Of a stretch of 64,000 nucleotides of DNA, positions 35,395-45,414 are shown in pieces (within the stretch, counting starts at the first letter, position 1; every line of letters begins with the position of its first letter). The stretch lies in assembly GCA_022828105.1 (NCBI GenBank), contig JAJEJC010000001.1, forward strand, positions 424,090 to 488,089, given 5' to 3'. Position numbers and translations under genes: made by a program. Origin of the DNA: Dehalococcoidia bacterium. Its GTDB lineage: Bacteria > Chloroflexota > Dehalococcoidia > Bin125. The notes beneath the pieces were generated by a model that saw only the letters and a list, made by a program, of their open reading frames with translations, was not told the DNA's origin and did no database searches.

Positions 35395-35420
35395 GTCGCC
35401 CCCGCGTAGGCGGGGGCGAC
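35395..35420 (-). terminator. Intrinsic terminator after the 68-aa gene
   Basis: An 11-bp perfect GC stem (35395-35405 with 35410-35420) and 4-nt loop. In the minus-strand direction it is followed by TTGTTTGTG, a modest U-rich tract. It lies between the small gene ending at 35514 and the lipoprotein start at 35272, insulating the two. Confidence 0.7.
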
Positions 35421-35513
35421 GCGATTCTGACTCCGGCGAACGTCACCGACGAGGCGACGGACGCTGCCGACACCTCGGCGCCAAGGCTGGAGCGGGGCGA
35501 GACGGGACGCCGC

Positions 35514-35720
35514 TTAGGTTGCGGCGTCGACGGTGTTGGGCCAGATGCCAAGCGAGATCCTGATCTCGTTCAACGACATCCCCGAGGTGATCGTCGCCGC
35601 CGCTTGCAGCGTGTCGTTGTCACCGGCCGCGCTCTGGTCGCGCATCTCTTCATAGAGCTGAATGGTCATTCGTCGTCGCAGTTCGGCGGGAGATGGAGCT
35701 TTGGTCTGTCCGGTCGTCAT
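35514..35720 (-). CDS. Small protein of unknown function
   Basis: 68 aa from ATG 35720, with AAAGGA at good spacing. It contains a basic stretch (ELRRRMTIQLYEEM) followed by a predicted helix and SGMSLNEIRISLGIWPNTV, which may be a second helix pair. No signal peptide or TM. A good RBS and a following terminator support expression. The SLNEIRISLG region vaguely recalls a small DNA-binding or antitoxin helix, but no homologue is recognised. Confidence 0.5.
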   Translation of the reverse strand: MTTGQTKAPSPAELRRRMTIQLYEEMRDQSAAGDNDTLQAAATITSGMSLNEIRISLGIWPNTVDAAT

Positions 35721-35879
35721 GGTGGTCCTTTCAACTGGCCACCGAAATCCTAGCCGCCGATTCGGCCCGCGATCCGAGCACATGAAGTAGGAAATTGGCA
35801 AGCCTGCGCGTCCCGATCTGATACGGCAAGGACGCCAGACTGCTCGGTTGCAGGTGCGGCCGGTGCGGTTGGGCCGACA

Positions 35880-37166
35880 CTAGCGGTCGCTGTCGCCCGC
35901 CCGCATCCAGTCCGCCGCCGTCAGATCGGTGTACAGTCGCCGGCGCCAGAGCCACCAGCGCACACGCGGTGTCGAGAGAGCCAAGAGAGCGGCTCCGAGC
36001 AAGCAGCCGGCCATTGCCAGCAGCGCCGCCTGGGGGCCAAACGAATCGACCAGCGCGCCGGCAATGATGGCGCCAATCAGGATCGTTCCCTGGGCCAGAT
36101 TCATCATGGTCAGGGCCTGGGCGCGCATCTCCTCGGGGGCGTGAGCGAGCAGCGCGAGGTTGGCGACGGTGACCATGTTGTAGACGCAGGCCGTGGCGAA
36201 GAACACGCAGACCGCGACCACCGCGAGGTGCGGCGCCAGAGAAATCCCGACCAGTGCGACTCCTCCCGTCGCGATCAAGCCGACCATCAGCAGGTTCGGC
36301 GAGCGGATCTCCTTCAGCGATGCCAACCAGACCGCGCCGACGGTCGCGCCAAGACCACCGACGGCCGCCAGGTAGCCCACCCAGGAACGGTGTTGGCCCA
36401 ACTCGTCGATCACGACCAGAGGCATCAGTACCGCCTCGTAGGGCTGCAGGAACATGTACGAGACCGCCGCGATGATCAGCACGGCCAGCGGCCAGCGCGT
36501 GTCGATCGACCAGCGCGCACCGGCCGTGATCTGCCGAATCATGGACCGCTCCACGTCCCGCTCGCCCGGCTGCGACTCCCCGCGGCCTTGGATTAGCGTC
36601 CCAAGCAGCGCCGCCAACAGGCTGAACGCGGTCATCAGGCCGAACATCCAGGTGAAGTCGGCAACGCGCAGCAGCAATCCGGCCAGCAGTGCGCCGCCGA
36701 TCTTCAACGAAGTCTGTCCGGTCTGCGAGAGCGCGGTGGCCGAGCGTAGATGGGAGGACTCGACGATTGTGGGCAGCATCGCCCGGCGACCCAGATTGAA
36801 GAAGACGAAACCAATCCCCGACAGGCCAGACAGCGCAATCACCTGCCAGCTTTGAGCCTGTTCGACGATGAGCAGGACGAACAGCACGCCCGAGGCGGCG
36901 GCGTTGGTCAGAAACGACCCGATCAGCACACGCCGATAGGGGTAACGGTCAACAATCACACCGGCGAAGGGAGAGAGCAGCAGATTGGGCGCCATCCAGG
37001 CTGCCAGTACGGCGCCCAGCAGCACGGCGGAGCCGGTCAGCTCGACAATCAGGACGGCGCGGGCAACCAGCTCCAGCGCCAGCGCGGCCGAGCGCACGAA
37101 CGTGGCCGCCCAGAGGACCCGGAAGTCGCGGTAGCCGAATGCGGCAAAGGTCTCCGGGTTGAACAA
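35880..37166 (-). CDS. MFS transporter
   Basis: 428 aa with about 12 TM helices. The N-terminal FGYRDFRVLWAATFVRS and WMAPNLLLSPFAGVIVDRYPYRRV segments match the enterobactin-exporter/MFS_3 type, usually drug or siderophore export. A cytoplasmic loop rich in charged residues (GRGESQPGERDVERS) separates the halves. Substrate unknown. It is divergent from the histidine kinase at 37439 across 272 bp. Confidence 0.85.
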   Translation of the reverse strand: MFNPETFAAFGYRDFRVLWAATFVRSAALALELVARAVLIVELTGSAVLLGAVLAAWMAPNLLLSPFAGVIVDRYPYRRVLIGSFLTNAAASGVLFVLLIVEQAQSWQVIALSGLSGIGFVFFNLGRRAMLPTIVESSHLRSATALSQTGQTSLKIGGALLAGLLLRVADFTWMFGLMTAFSLLAALLGTLIQGRGESQPGERDVERSMIRQITAGARWSIDTRWPLAVLIIAAVSYMFLQPYEAVLMPLVVIDELGQHRSWVGYLAAVGGLGATVGAVWLASLKEIRSPNLLMVGLIATGGVALVGISLAPHLAVVAVCVFFATACVYNMVTVANLALLAHAPEEMRAQALTMMNLAQGTILIGAIIAGALVDSFGPQAALLAMAGCLLGAALLALSTPRVRWWLWRRRLYTDLTAADWMRAGDSDR

Positions 37167-37438
37167 GAAGCGCCCCTCTGCGCTCGCAGCCTGAACACTC
37201 GTCGACCTCTCAGGGAGTCGATGCAGCCAGCCGCCCGTTGTCCGCGTTGACTCTCAGGCATGACACCCGTCCGAGTCGTGATTGAGATAGAGCATTCCAT
37301 TCCGTGTCCGAATTGCGATAGATCAGACAGACGGCAATGGCCTATCTCTTTTGCCCACTTTGCGAATAGCAGGATGCCCAACAGAGATTGGTGCAAGTCG
37401 CTCTCCTAATCGCAGAGCGGCCGATATAGATTCCAATT

Positions 37439-38728
37439 GTGAGCGACGCACATCAGAGGGCACTGCAACAGCACGAACATGTGCCAATTCAGGCCGAGAC
37501 TCGGCAAGGGTTGACGGAGGGAAGCGCCTTCCTGTGGGGATGGTTGACGCCGGTCACGCTGAGCGAGCCGGACGTCGTCGCTTATGCGACCCGAGTCTCT
37601 CTCTGGGGCCGTTGGTTCATCTGGATTGTCGTCATCTTCCTCGCTGCCTACCGTCCCGACTTCTGGTACCCCGAGCGAGCGGAAACGGTGGCTCTGCCGA
37701 TCCTCCAGTTGTTGGCCAATGGCCTGCTCCACTACCGGCTGCGCACACGGAAGCCAATCACTCAGCGATTGCTGTTGTTGGTCAGCATGTCGGACCTGGC
37801 GCAGATCGTGTTTGCCATCGCGATCCTCGGTGGCTTCTCGACCTTCGCCTACATCGGTTTCTATCCGGCGCTCGGCCTCTTCGCCGTCCTCTTCTCCTCC
37901 ATCTGGGCCACCGTTGCCTGGACATCCTTCGCAGCATTGGCCTATGTCGCGGTATGCGTCTGGACCGGCGGTGGACTGGACCTTGAGCAGGGCGAGGAGA
38001 AAGTGCTGGTCGCCCGAGTGGCAACGATGTACATCGTCGCTGTGGGCATCGGTATGCTCGTCCGCTTCGAGCGTCTCCGTTGGCAGTCGGCAGTCTCCCG
38101 CGAACAACAATTGCGCAGGGAACGGATCGAGCTGTCTCAGCAGATCCACGACACGACCGCCCAGACCGCGTTCATGATCAACCTCGGTATTCACCGAGCC
38201 AGGACCCTGGCGGACGAATCCAACGAGGAGTTACTCTCCGCTCTCGACGCGACCTCCTCACTGTCGCAGTCGGCGATGTGGGAGATGCGCGGACCGATCG
38301 ACGCCGGCCACATCCTGGAGGGTCGAGAGCTTGGTCAAGTGCTGTCCTCGCACTGCGCCACCTTTGAACGGATCACAGGGATCACCACCACCATGTCGCA
38401 GACGGGGTCCGAGCCGACCATGCCGACCGAAACGCGCTCTCGCCTGTTCTCCATCGCCCACAACGCCCTCACCAATGCGTTTCTGCACGCCAGTCCGCGG
38501 CGAGTCGAAGTCGGCCTGTGCTTCAGCGGCGACGAAGTTGCCCTGCGCGTGGCGGATGACGGCGTCGGCCTGCCCGACGATTACGCCGGGCGCGGTCGTG
38601 GGATCAGCGGCATGATGGCCGAGGCCGTCCGCTTGGGAGGAACGCTGACGCTGGACGGCGAAGCCGCGGGAGGCGGAACGATGATCACCTGCATTGTGCC
38701 TCGCCAGAGCGACTGGAACGGAGACTGA
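37439..38728 (+). CDS. NarL-type sensor histidine kinase (HisKA_3)
   Basis: 429 aa from GTG 37439. Five or six TM helices occupy residues about 55-215 with short loops. The dimerisation/H-box reads ERIELSQQIHDTTAQTA (His at about 238), then an ATPase domain with NALTNAFLHA, VADDGVGLP and RGRGISGM. Partner regulator starts 1 bp after its stop. The membrane-embedded sensor resembles DesK/LiaS-type kinases; the signal is unknown. Confidence 0.9.
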   Translation: MSDAHQRALQQHEHVPIQAETRQGLTEGSAFLWGWLTPVTLSEPDVVAYATRVSLWGRWFIWIVVIFLAAYRPDFWYPERAETVALPILQLLANGLLHYRLRTRKPITQRLLLLVSMSDLAQIVFAIAILGGFSTFAYIGFYPALGLFAVLFSSIWATVAWTSFAALAYVAVCVWTGGGLDLEQGEEKVLVARVATMYIVAVGIGMLVRFERLRWQSAVSREQQLRRERIELSQQIHDTTAQTAFMINLGIHRARTLADESNEELLSALDATSSLSQSAMWEMRGPIDAGHILEGRELGQVLSSHCATFERITGITTTMSQTGSEPTMPTETRSRLFSIAHNALTNAFLHASPRRVEVGLCFSGDEVALRVADDGVGLPDDYAGRGRGISGMMAEAVRLGGTLTLDGEAAGGGTMITCIVPRQSDWNGD

Positions 38729-38729
38729 G

Positions 38730-39422
38730 ATGTCTGCCAGCAGTCCAGTCAGAGTGATGGTGGTGGATGATCATCCAATCGTGAGAAGCGGCTTGCGAGA
38801 CCTGCTCGAGGACTCCGGCAAGTTCGTCGTGGTTGCGCAGGCAGGCGACGGCGAGGAGGCGTTGCGCCTGGCCGAGGCAGCGCAGCCGCAGGTCGTGATC
38901 ATGGATGTAATCATGCCTGGCAAGGACGGCATCGAGACCTGTCGCGAACTCATGACCCTGCTGCCCGAGACCCGGGTGATGATGTTGACCGCCGCAACGC
39001 AGCAGGATGCCGTCATCGATGCGGTCGCCGCCGGCGCCAGCGGCTATCTCGAGAAGTATGCGCCGCCTGAAGCCTTGGTCGAGGCACTGACGGACGTGGC
39101 CGAAGGCCGTCTCCCTGTCCCCGACGAGGCGGTCAAGCAAGTCTTTGCGATGCTCAAGGGTCAGCGCCAGACTGACCCCGGCAGACCAGTTGACCGGTTG
39201 ACGGCGATCGAGCGGCAGACCTTGACGCTGTTCGCACGGGGCATCCCGTACGCAGAGATCGCCAGGCAGCGGGGCAACAGCGTCGTCACCGTGCGCAACA
39301 CGCTCTACCGCATCCAGGACAAGCTGGGCATCGAGACCAAGCAGGAACTGGTGATCTGGGCAGTACGCAGCGGCCTGCTCGACGACGACGTCGTCGGCAT
39401 CGATGAACAGCGACTCACGTAG
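38730..39422 (+). CDS. NarL/FixJ-family response regulator
   Basis: 230 aa. Receiver domain with VVDDHPIVRSGL, phospho-Asp in VIMDVIMPGKDG (about residue 57) and a C-terminal LuxR-type helix-turn-helix (LTAIERQTLTLFARG, IPYAEIARQRGNSVVTVRN). Translated with the preceding kinase. The secreted repeat protein 160 bp downstream is on the same strand and is a possible target, by proximity only. Confidence 0.94.
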   Translation: MSASSPVRVMVVDDHPIVRSGLRDLLEDSGKFVVVAQAGDGEEALRLAEAAQPQVVIMDVIMPGKDGIETCRELMTLLPETRVMMLTAATQQDAVIDAVAAGASGYLEKYAPPEALVEALTDVAEGRLPVPDEAVKQVFAMLKGQRQTDPGRPVDRLTAIERQTLTLFARGIPYAEIARQRGNSVVTVRNTLYRIQDKLGIETKQELVIWAVRSGLLDDDVVGIDEQRLT

Positions 39423-39584
39423 CGTCCCCCGTCGATCGGGCCGAAGGCCGTCGTGCGTCCGCATGAGTTGTTGAACCGCTGCATCTCAGTAGAGCAAAAG
39501 GGAAAACTCGAACCGGCTCATCTGATCTATTGACCCCCGACGCCCGTCGGCACACTCGACGCAGGCGCTGAGGGGGACAATGAG

Positions 39585-42500
39585 ATGCGTGTCGAGAAGA
39601 GTCGGAATCGAACAGCCAGGTGTTGGCGCATCGCCGCCCTTGCCCTACTGCTTGTCGTGATCGTTGGCGGTCTGCTGTCGGTCACGACTGCGCGTCATGC
39701 AGCTCGTGGCCAGGAGCGAGTCCAGGATGTCGACGCGGACATCCGCGTCTCGGCTCAACGCCTCGAAGACGGCGAGGTGCGATTCGGCTTGCGGGTGCGG
39801 GACGCCGGCGGCGGCTGGGCGGCGCCGGTCACGCCGCGCGCGCACCGGTTCGATCCGGCCAACGTCCGCGTGGGCCGATGGCTCGTCAGCTCCCCGCTAG
39901 TCCTGGAAGTTGAAGACGACGGTCGCGGACGACTCGTGCGCAGCCGCCTGTTCGAGCCTTCCAACACGGACGAGGTCACGCTCGTTACCGGGCTGGATGA
40001 ATGGGCCGGCGACGTTCACTACTCCGCATTTCACGACGATCAGGGCGATCTGGTCACCAGTGTCTCGATCTACAGCGCCGCGGTCGGCGCGCCGGATGGC
40101 GAGCTGAGGACCACGATCACTTGCCGGGGCGGCGAGACCTCGGTCGTCATCGGCGGTCTGCCCAGCAACCTCGGCGACGGCTCCACCGGTCAAGAAGTCG
40201 ACGTGACCTGGTCTCTGGACGACGATGTGAGGCTTGCCGAGCGTCGCATTGTCGAGTCGGCTGGCGCGGGACTCGAACTCGTTCCAATTGCAGGAAACAA
40301 GCTGGCCGAAGCGCCTCTTGGGTTTGCGACACGGCTCTCCCTATCGATCGAGATGACTCCTGCTCTGACGACCAGCATCGACCTGGAGGCGCTTCGCGCA
40401 CTGCCGGTCTACAACAACCTGCGCTACTGCGATGGTGAAGCACGCCCCTCGGGTCACACCGAACTGCGCGTCCGCGCGCAGGTCCGCGCCGACCGGCGGA
40501 TCGAGTTCGCCGTCCAGCAACGCACCGCCCGCGGCTGGAGCGACGACATTCGGCCTCGCATCAGGGTCATGCGCGCGTTCGGCGACGCGACCAACTGGCT
40601 GTCCTCGACACCGGTCTCCGTGAACGTCGAACTCGAACGCGGCGCAGAGATCAGTCTGCCCGAGCCTGTGGCGCCAGTCGTCCCCGAACCGATTCTTCCT
40701 GTGGACAGAAGCGGCTCGTACACCGGCTCGCTCTCATATGAGGTGGAGCATCGGGACCTCGAGGGCTACTGGCCGACCAAGCTGAACTCGGTGCTCACAG
40801 TGAGCAGCGACCAGGGATTGCAGCTTCAAGTTGGATGCTTCGGCGACGAACGTCAGGTGCTGCTGAGCGGCGCGCCCTTCGACGCCGGCGGCGACCTGCT
40901 CCTCGCATTCGACGACCGCGAAGCGAGGGTCAACTGGAGCGTCGACACCTCCGAGGTTGCGTCCACGTGGCGTCCGGACGACGTAGAGCGAACAATCGAA
41001 CGTCTCCGGCAAGCGAAGAGTCTGTCCGTCAGCCTCGGGCGTGGGGATTCAGCGCCCATCTCGTTCGATGTGCGTCACCTGTTCATGACTCGGATCCAGG
41101 CAAACATCGACCATTGCGGCAACTATGCGGAACCGGACTGGCGGCCGATCACCGACGCCTCGCGCGTCGACCATGAATCAGGCGCCTACTACGGGGTCCT
41201 GTACCGCGAGTGGAACGGCTTTCGTCGCGACAGCCATGTCAAGACCACTGCCATCGACAGCGCACCTGCCGCTGCCGGCGGCCCCTTCACGCTCCTCATG
41301 ACTTGCAACTCCCGGATCCTGACCTTCCAGATTGAGCGGCTCCCCGATGTGGGCAACCCTACGTCGATTCGCCTCAGGCTCGACGGCGGTGACCCGTTTG
41401 AGGTGCCTGCGAGCGTCTTCGACGTATGGGATGGCACGACGCTCTTCGCGTTCAATCCCGATCTTGACGCAATCAGGCAGGGAACGACGCTCCACTTCGA
41501 ACTGGGTACGGATCGGCATGCCCGGGGATCCTTCAACCTCACCGAGCTGTTCGGCACTCCGATCCAGACCAACTTCGACAACTGCGACCGGGACTACTGG
41601 TCATCGCCGCCTACCTACGTCCCTGTCGTTGCTCAGCGCGAGCGGCTGTCTCGAGTTCTCGTCTATTCGGCATACCACGATGAGGGTGGCACGGTCTCCT
41701 CCGGAGTGTGGTCCACCGCAGTGGACATACCGCAGATCGATGGTGCGATTGAGATGCAAGCAACCTGCTACCGCAGCTCGGTGTCGCAGGCCCTCATTGA
41801 AACACCTCTGGAGGTGGATGCAGGCCAGGTATCCGTGTCCTTGACGGTTGATGGCCGCTCGTTCGGATCAACGCTCTGGCACAAGGAGCAAGTGGGATCC
41901 TTTGGCCTGCTGATTCACCCGTCGCCCCGTCAACTGATGGCTCAACTCCGCGGAGCATCCGTCGCAGTTGTGGAGGTCCCTGAGCTAGCGAGCGTGCCGA
42001 TCACCTTTGATGTGAGCGGCATGTTCGATACGCCGGTGCAAGCGAACCTCGACGAGTGCGGCTACTACAAGCAGGGCGAGGTTCGCTCGCTCCCCCTCCC
42101 GCTGAACGTCTTCGGCGTCAGCTCGATGCCGAACGTAGACGACGGCGTAACTGAAGTCATCGCCTGGCTGCGGATTCCTGGCAATCCGACGATTGTCCAG
42201 GCGGATCTGCTGGCTGTCCATTGGCGAGTCGATGAACCCAATCTCGGCTTGATCATGACCTGTGGGCCAAGCGGCGTTTCCATGAGCATCTACGGAGAGC
42301 GCACATCGGAGCTCGACAGAAATCACTTGCGGGTGCAGTGGCGGACAGATGGAGGTGCAGTCCACCAGGCGATCTGGCAGGTCGCCCAGTTCTCCACGGG
42401 GTCGACGCAGGTCAGCCCCGAGTTCGCGGGTTCGGTGATCGCGTCTTGGCGCAACGCGTCCGAACTGGAACTCACGCTCCTCGATGCCATACCTAGTAGT

Positions 42501-43139
42501 CATCGCTTCAATCTCGATGCGCTCTTCGACAATCCGGTCGCCAACACCTTCGACGAATGCCTGACCATGCCGATCCCGCCGCAGTCGCCGCCGGTGACAG
42601 GCGTTCCCGTGACGTTCGATGCCCATCTCAAGTATGCAGCGGACCGACTCCAGGGTTCATCATGGATCAACAGCTTTGTCCAGTTGAAGGACGACAGCCC
42701 CCAGCCGGATCAAGCGGACGACCCTGATACCCGCTCGGAGTTGTCCGTCTCCTGCCGCATCGATGGTGTTTCGGTCCGCGTCAGCAAGTTGGACGCGATG
42801 CAGCCGGTGTTTGTCGCCGGAGACACGGTCGAAGTCACCTGGAACATTGACGGTCGATCGCACACTGAGATGTGGGATGTGTGGTCCACGTTCAATCACC
42901 ACGACATCTCGCCACCCGACGACGCAGGCTTCTACGCCGCCCTCAAGGACGCCGGGACGCTGACCATCCGCGTCGTGTCGGACCCCGTCATCACCAAGAC
43001 ATTCGAACTCGAACGGCACGGCTTCTGGGACACGCCCGTCCAGCCAAACCTGGACGCATGCGCCGCCGCGGAAGCCCCGGTTGGGGACCAGCGACCGCCA
43101 TTGGCCCTCGAACTCTCGAAAGTGATTCCGTCCGGGTGA
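39585..43139 (+). CDS. Large secreted protein with six Cys-paired repeats
   Basis: 1184 aa. Signal peptide or signal anchor at residues about 15-35. Two copies of a small domain (about 48-112 and 288-350; RVSAQRLEDGEVRFGLRVRD and LRVRAQVRADRRIEFAVQQR). Six units of about 150-190 residues, each with a first Cys in a xxCxxxxxxxxI strand (TTITCRGGET, LQVGCFGDER, LLMTCNSRI, MQATCYRSS, LIMTCGPSG, LSVSCRIDG) and a second in (V/I)QxNxDxC near the unit end (IQANIDHC, IQTNFDNC, VQANLDEC, VQPNLDAC). The spacing suggests one disulphide per unit. RBS AGGGGG precedes ATG 39585. Function unknown; probably cell surface. Confidence 0.8.
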   Translation: MRVEKSRNRTARCWRIAALALLLVVIVGGLLSVTTARHAARGQERVQDVDADIRVSAQRLEDGEVRFGLRVRDAGGGWAAPVTPRAHRFDPANVRVGRWLVSSPLVLEVEDDGRGRLVRSRLFEPSNTDEVTLVTGLDEWAGDVHYSAFHDDQGDLVTSVSIYSAAVGAPDGELRTTITCRGGETSVVIGGLPSNLGDGSTGQEVDVTWSLDDDVRLAERRIVESAGAGLELVPIAGNKLAEAPLGFATRLSLSIEMTPALTTSIDLEALRALPVYNNLRYCDGEARPSGHTELRVRAQVRADRRIEFAVQQRTARGWSDDIRPRIRVMRAFGDATNWLSSTPVSVNVELERGAEISLPEPVAPVVPEPILPVDRSGSYTGSLSYEVEHRDLEGYWPTKLNSVLTVSSDQGLQLQVGCFGDERQVLLSGAPFDAGGDLLLAFDDREARVNWSVDTSEVASTWRPDDVERTIERLRQAKSLSVSLGRGDSAPISFDVRHLFMTRIQANIDHCGNYAEPDWRPITDASRVDHESGAYYGVLYREWNGFRRDSHVKTTAIDSAPAAAGGPFTLLMTCNSRILTFQIERLPDVGNPTSIRLRLDGGDPFEVPASVFDVWDGTTLFAFNPDLDAIRQGTTLHFELGTDRHARGSFNLTELFGTPIQTNFDNCDRDYWSSPPTYVPVVAQRERLSRVLVYSAYHDEGGTVSSGVWSTAVDIPQIDGAIEMQATCYRSSVSQALIETPLEVDAGQVSVSLTVDGRSFGSTLWHKEQVGSFGLLIHPSPRQLMAQLRGASVAVVEVPELASVPITFDVSGMFDTPVQANLDECGYYKQGEVRSLPLPLNVFGVSSMPNVDDGVTEVIAWLRIPGNPTIVQADLLAVHWRVDEPNLGLIMTCGPSGVSMSIYGERTSELDRNHLRVQWRTDGGAVHQAIWQVAQFSTGSTQVSPEFAGSVIASWRNASELELTLLDAIPSSHRFNLDALFDNPVANTFDECLTMPIPPQSPPVTGVPVTFDAHLKYAADRLQGSSWINSFVQLKDDSPQPDQADDPDTRSELSVSCRIDGVSVRVSKLDAMQPVFVAGDTVEVTWNIDGRSHTEMWDVWSTFNHHDISPPDDAGFYAALKDAGTLTIRVVSDPVITKTFELERHGFWDTPVQPNLDACAAAEAPVGDQRPPLALELSKVIPSG

Positions 43140-43169
43140 ACCGACTTGATCCCTGCTGCGAGGGCGAGG

Positions 43170-44195
43170 TTAGGCGTTGAACTGCGGGACCAGGAAGTCG
43201 TGGTCCTTTTCGTAGACCTGCACGCGGCCGCGGCCGCCGTCGCTGATCGCGATCCGGTCCTGACCGTCAATGGCGATGCCGCGCGGCCGGTCGAAGACGC
43301 CGAACTTGATCAGCTCCACGGGATTGACCCGCTTGAACGCCTGCGTGTACTCAGGATTCACGTCCATCACCTGCTGCGCGGCTTTGGAGAACTCGTGGGC
43401 GTCCCCCTGCAAGCTGCAGATGATGTCGCCGTCGGGATAGTAGATCTGCACCCGGCGGTTGCCCCAGTCGCAGACGTAGACGTCGCCGTCGCTGTCAACC
43501 GCGACATCGGCCGGCCGCTTCAGGCTGCCGCCGTCGTCGATGCCGATCTCCGCGTAGCGCGAGCCGAAGCGCCCCACGAACTCACCGTCGGGCGTGAACT
43601 TCTGTACCCGGTCGTTGCCCCAGTCGGCAATGTAGACGCAGCCCTCTTGGTCAATCGACAGTCCCCACGGCTGATTGAGTTGTCCCTGCTCGGATCCCTG
43701 CGTTCCCCAGCAGCCCAGATACTCCCCGCTGACGGCGTACTGCTGCACGCGGTGGTTGAGACTGTCCACCACCAACATCCGGTCGTCGGCGTCGAACGCG
43801 ATGCCCGAGGGCCGATTGAACTGCCCGTCGCCGGTGCCGAACTTGCCCCACTCGCCGATCGGCGAGCCCTCTGCGTCATATCCGAAGATGCGGTGGTGGT
43901 AGGCGTCAGCACACCAGACCGTGCCGTCCCGGGCGAGTGCGAGGCCTTCCGGCCACTGCAAGTCCCCCACGCCCATCTCGCCGAGGAACTCGTCCTCGAT
44001 CCGGTGCTTGAGAATCTTCGGACTCAGCGCGCCGGCCCCGCCGCCGTACTCGGCCAGGCCGATATCGGCCACATACATGGTGCCGGCGGGCGTCATCGCG
44101 ATCGGCGTCGGATAGGTGTATCCCTGCGGACCCACGAAGTGCCCGATCGAGTGTCGGAAGTGCCAGGTGCGTCCGGCGACGGTGGTGGTCAACAT
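43170..44195 (-). CDS. NHL-repeat beta-propeller protein
   Basis: 341 aa, no signal peptide. About six NHL blades are visible (GTVWCADAYHHRIFGYD, MLVVDSLNHRVQQY, CVYIADWGNDRVQKF, VYVCDWGNRRVQIY). ATG 44195 is preceded by GAGGAGG. NHL propellers bind peptides, RNA or act as lyases; nothing distinguishes these here. It lies 16 bp downstream of the DUF1501 gene and probably shares its transcript. Confidence 0.88.
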   Translation of the reverse strand: MLTTTVAGRTWHFRHSIGHFVGPQGYTYPTPIAMTPAGTMYVADIGLAEYGGGAGALSPKILKHRIEDEFLGEMGVGDLQWPEGLALARDGTVWCADAYHHRIFGYDAEGSPIGEWGKFGTGDGQFNRPSGIAFDADDRMLVVDSLNHRVQQYAVSGEYLGCWGTQGSEQGQLNQPWGLSIDQEGCVYIADWGNDRVQKFTPDGEFVGRFGSRYAEIGIDDGGSLKRPADVAVDSDGDVYVCDWGNRRVQIYYPDGDIICSLQGDAHEFSKAAQQVMDVNPEYTQAFKRVNPVELIKFGVFDRPRGIAIDGQDRIAISDGGRGRVQVYEKDHDFLVPQFNA

Positions 44196-44211
44196 CTCGC
44201 TTCCTCCTCGG

Positions 44212-45369
44212 CTAGGCCGTCGCCGAGAGCTGTTCGATGAAGCTGAGCTTCTCGAACTCGCCGTCGACAATCGGCTTGGCGTCAAGGCCCATCCAGTCCT
44301 CCAGCAACGTCGAGTAGACGCCGCGGAAGTCGTGGTTGGGCACCAGATCGCCCTGTTCGAGGTCCCTCGGATTGATGCTCGGGAACTCCCCGTGCATGCC
44401 GCCGCTGACGCGCGGTCCGATCACGAAGCAACCGCCGCCGGCGCCATGGTCGGAGCCCGAGCCGTTGTCTCGCACACGCCGCCCGAACTCGGTGAACAGG
44501 AACATGACCACGTTGTCGTCGGCGTCGTGCGCCTTGACGTCGTCCCAGAAGTCGGCGATCGCGCGGGACAAGTCGGTCCAGAGCTTCTCGAAGACCGGCT
44601 TCTGATTGGCGTGCGTGTCGAAGCCGATCAGCTGGGTGTAGAAGACGCGCGTACCGAGGTCGGCGCAATGGATCGTTGCAATGTCCTTGAGGCTGCGCGA
44701 TATCTGCTCGGTGCCCCACTCGACGGTCGTCTCATAGCGGCCCAGGCCCTCTTTGAGAATGTCAGCGCCTTTGAGCGCGTCCAGGCCGGTCCGGCCCAGG
44801 TACTCCTTTACGTTGCCGGTGCCGATCGCGCGGCCGTACATGTTGACGAAGCGCTCCAGCATCTTCTCGCGCTGACGTTGTTGCTCGATCCCGGTCAAGA
44901 GGCCGTAGGTCGAGAGATCGGCGACGGACGCGACCGTCACTCCCGGCACGACCAGCGCGCGAGGCAGGCCCTGGCCGATGTGGACGCCGGTGACAGGATT
45001 CTCGCCGGTCGGGTCGAGGTCGCGGATCGCGCGGCCGACCCAGCCCTCGGTGCCGACCTTGTTCGGTTCGCAGGTGTGCCAGATGTCCATCGAGCGGAAG
45101 TGCGAGCGCGGCGAGTTCGGATAGCCGACGCCGTGGATCAGCGCCATCTCACCATCGTCGTAGAGCGCCTTCAGCGGCGCCATCGTCGGGTGCAGCCCGA
45201 AGTGATCGTCGATCTTGAGCACCTCGTCCGCGCCGATGCAGAGCTCGCCGTTGCGGGCGTCGTTGTAGTGCCCATCGGCGTAGGGCACCACGCTGTTCAT
45301 GTAGTCGTTGCCGCCGGTCAACTGGATGATGACGACGACCGGGGCCTTGCTTCTGGTCGCGGTGGTCAT
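44212..45369 (-). CDS. DUF1501 domain-containing protein
   Basis: 385 aa. Resembles the sulfatase/alkaline-phosphatase-like DUF1501 family: N-terminal VVIIQLTGGNDYMNSVVPY, HSPRSHFRSMDIWHT, GFDTHANQKPVFEKLWTDLS, FTEFGRRVRDNGSGSDHGAGG. It lacks an obvious Tat signal, which many family members have. DUF1501 genes normally follow DUF1800 genes, as here. Enzymatic activity unproven in the family. Confidence 0.92.
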   Translation of the reverse strand: MTTATRSKAPVVVIIQLTGGNDYMNSVVPYADGHYNDARNGELCIGADEVLKIDDHFGLHPTMAPLKALYDDGEMALIHGVGYPNSPRSHFRSMDIWHTCEPNKVGTEGWVGRAIRDLDPTGENPVTGVHIGQGLPRALVVPGVTVASVADLSTYGLLTGIEQQRQREKMLERFVNMYGRAIGTGNVKEYLGRTGLDALKGADILKEGLGRYETTVEWGTEQISRSLKDIATIHCADLGTRVFYTQLIGFDTHANQKPVFEKLWTDLSRAIADFWDDVKAHDADDNVVMFLFTEFGRRVRDNGSGSDHGAGGGCFVIGPRVSGGMHGEFPSINPRDLEQGDLVPNHDFRGVYSTLLEDWMGLDAKPIVDGEFEKLSFIEQLSATA

Positions 45370-45414
45370 GGTCGGGTCTCTCTGTGCTGCACCTGTGAAT
45401 GTCTCGGTTGTCGG

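Noticed and set aside
39537-39550. CCGAC/GTCGG stem upstream of the repeat protein as a terminator
   Set aside because: Only 5 bp with no U-tract; likely chance in GC-rich DNA.
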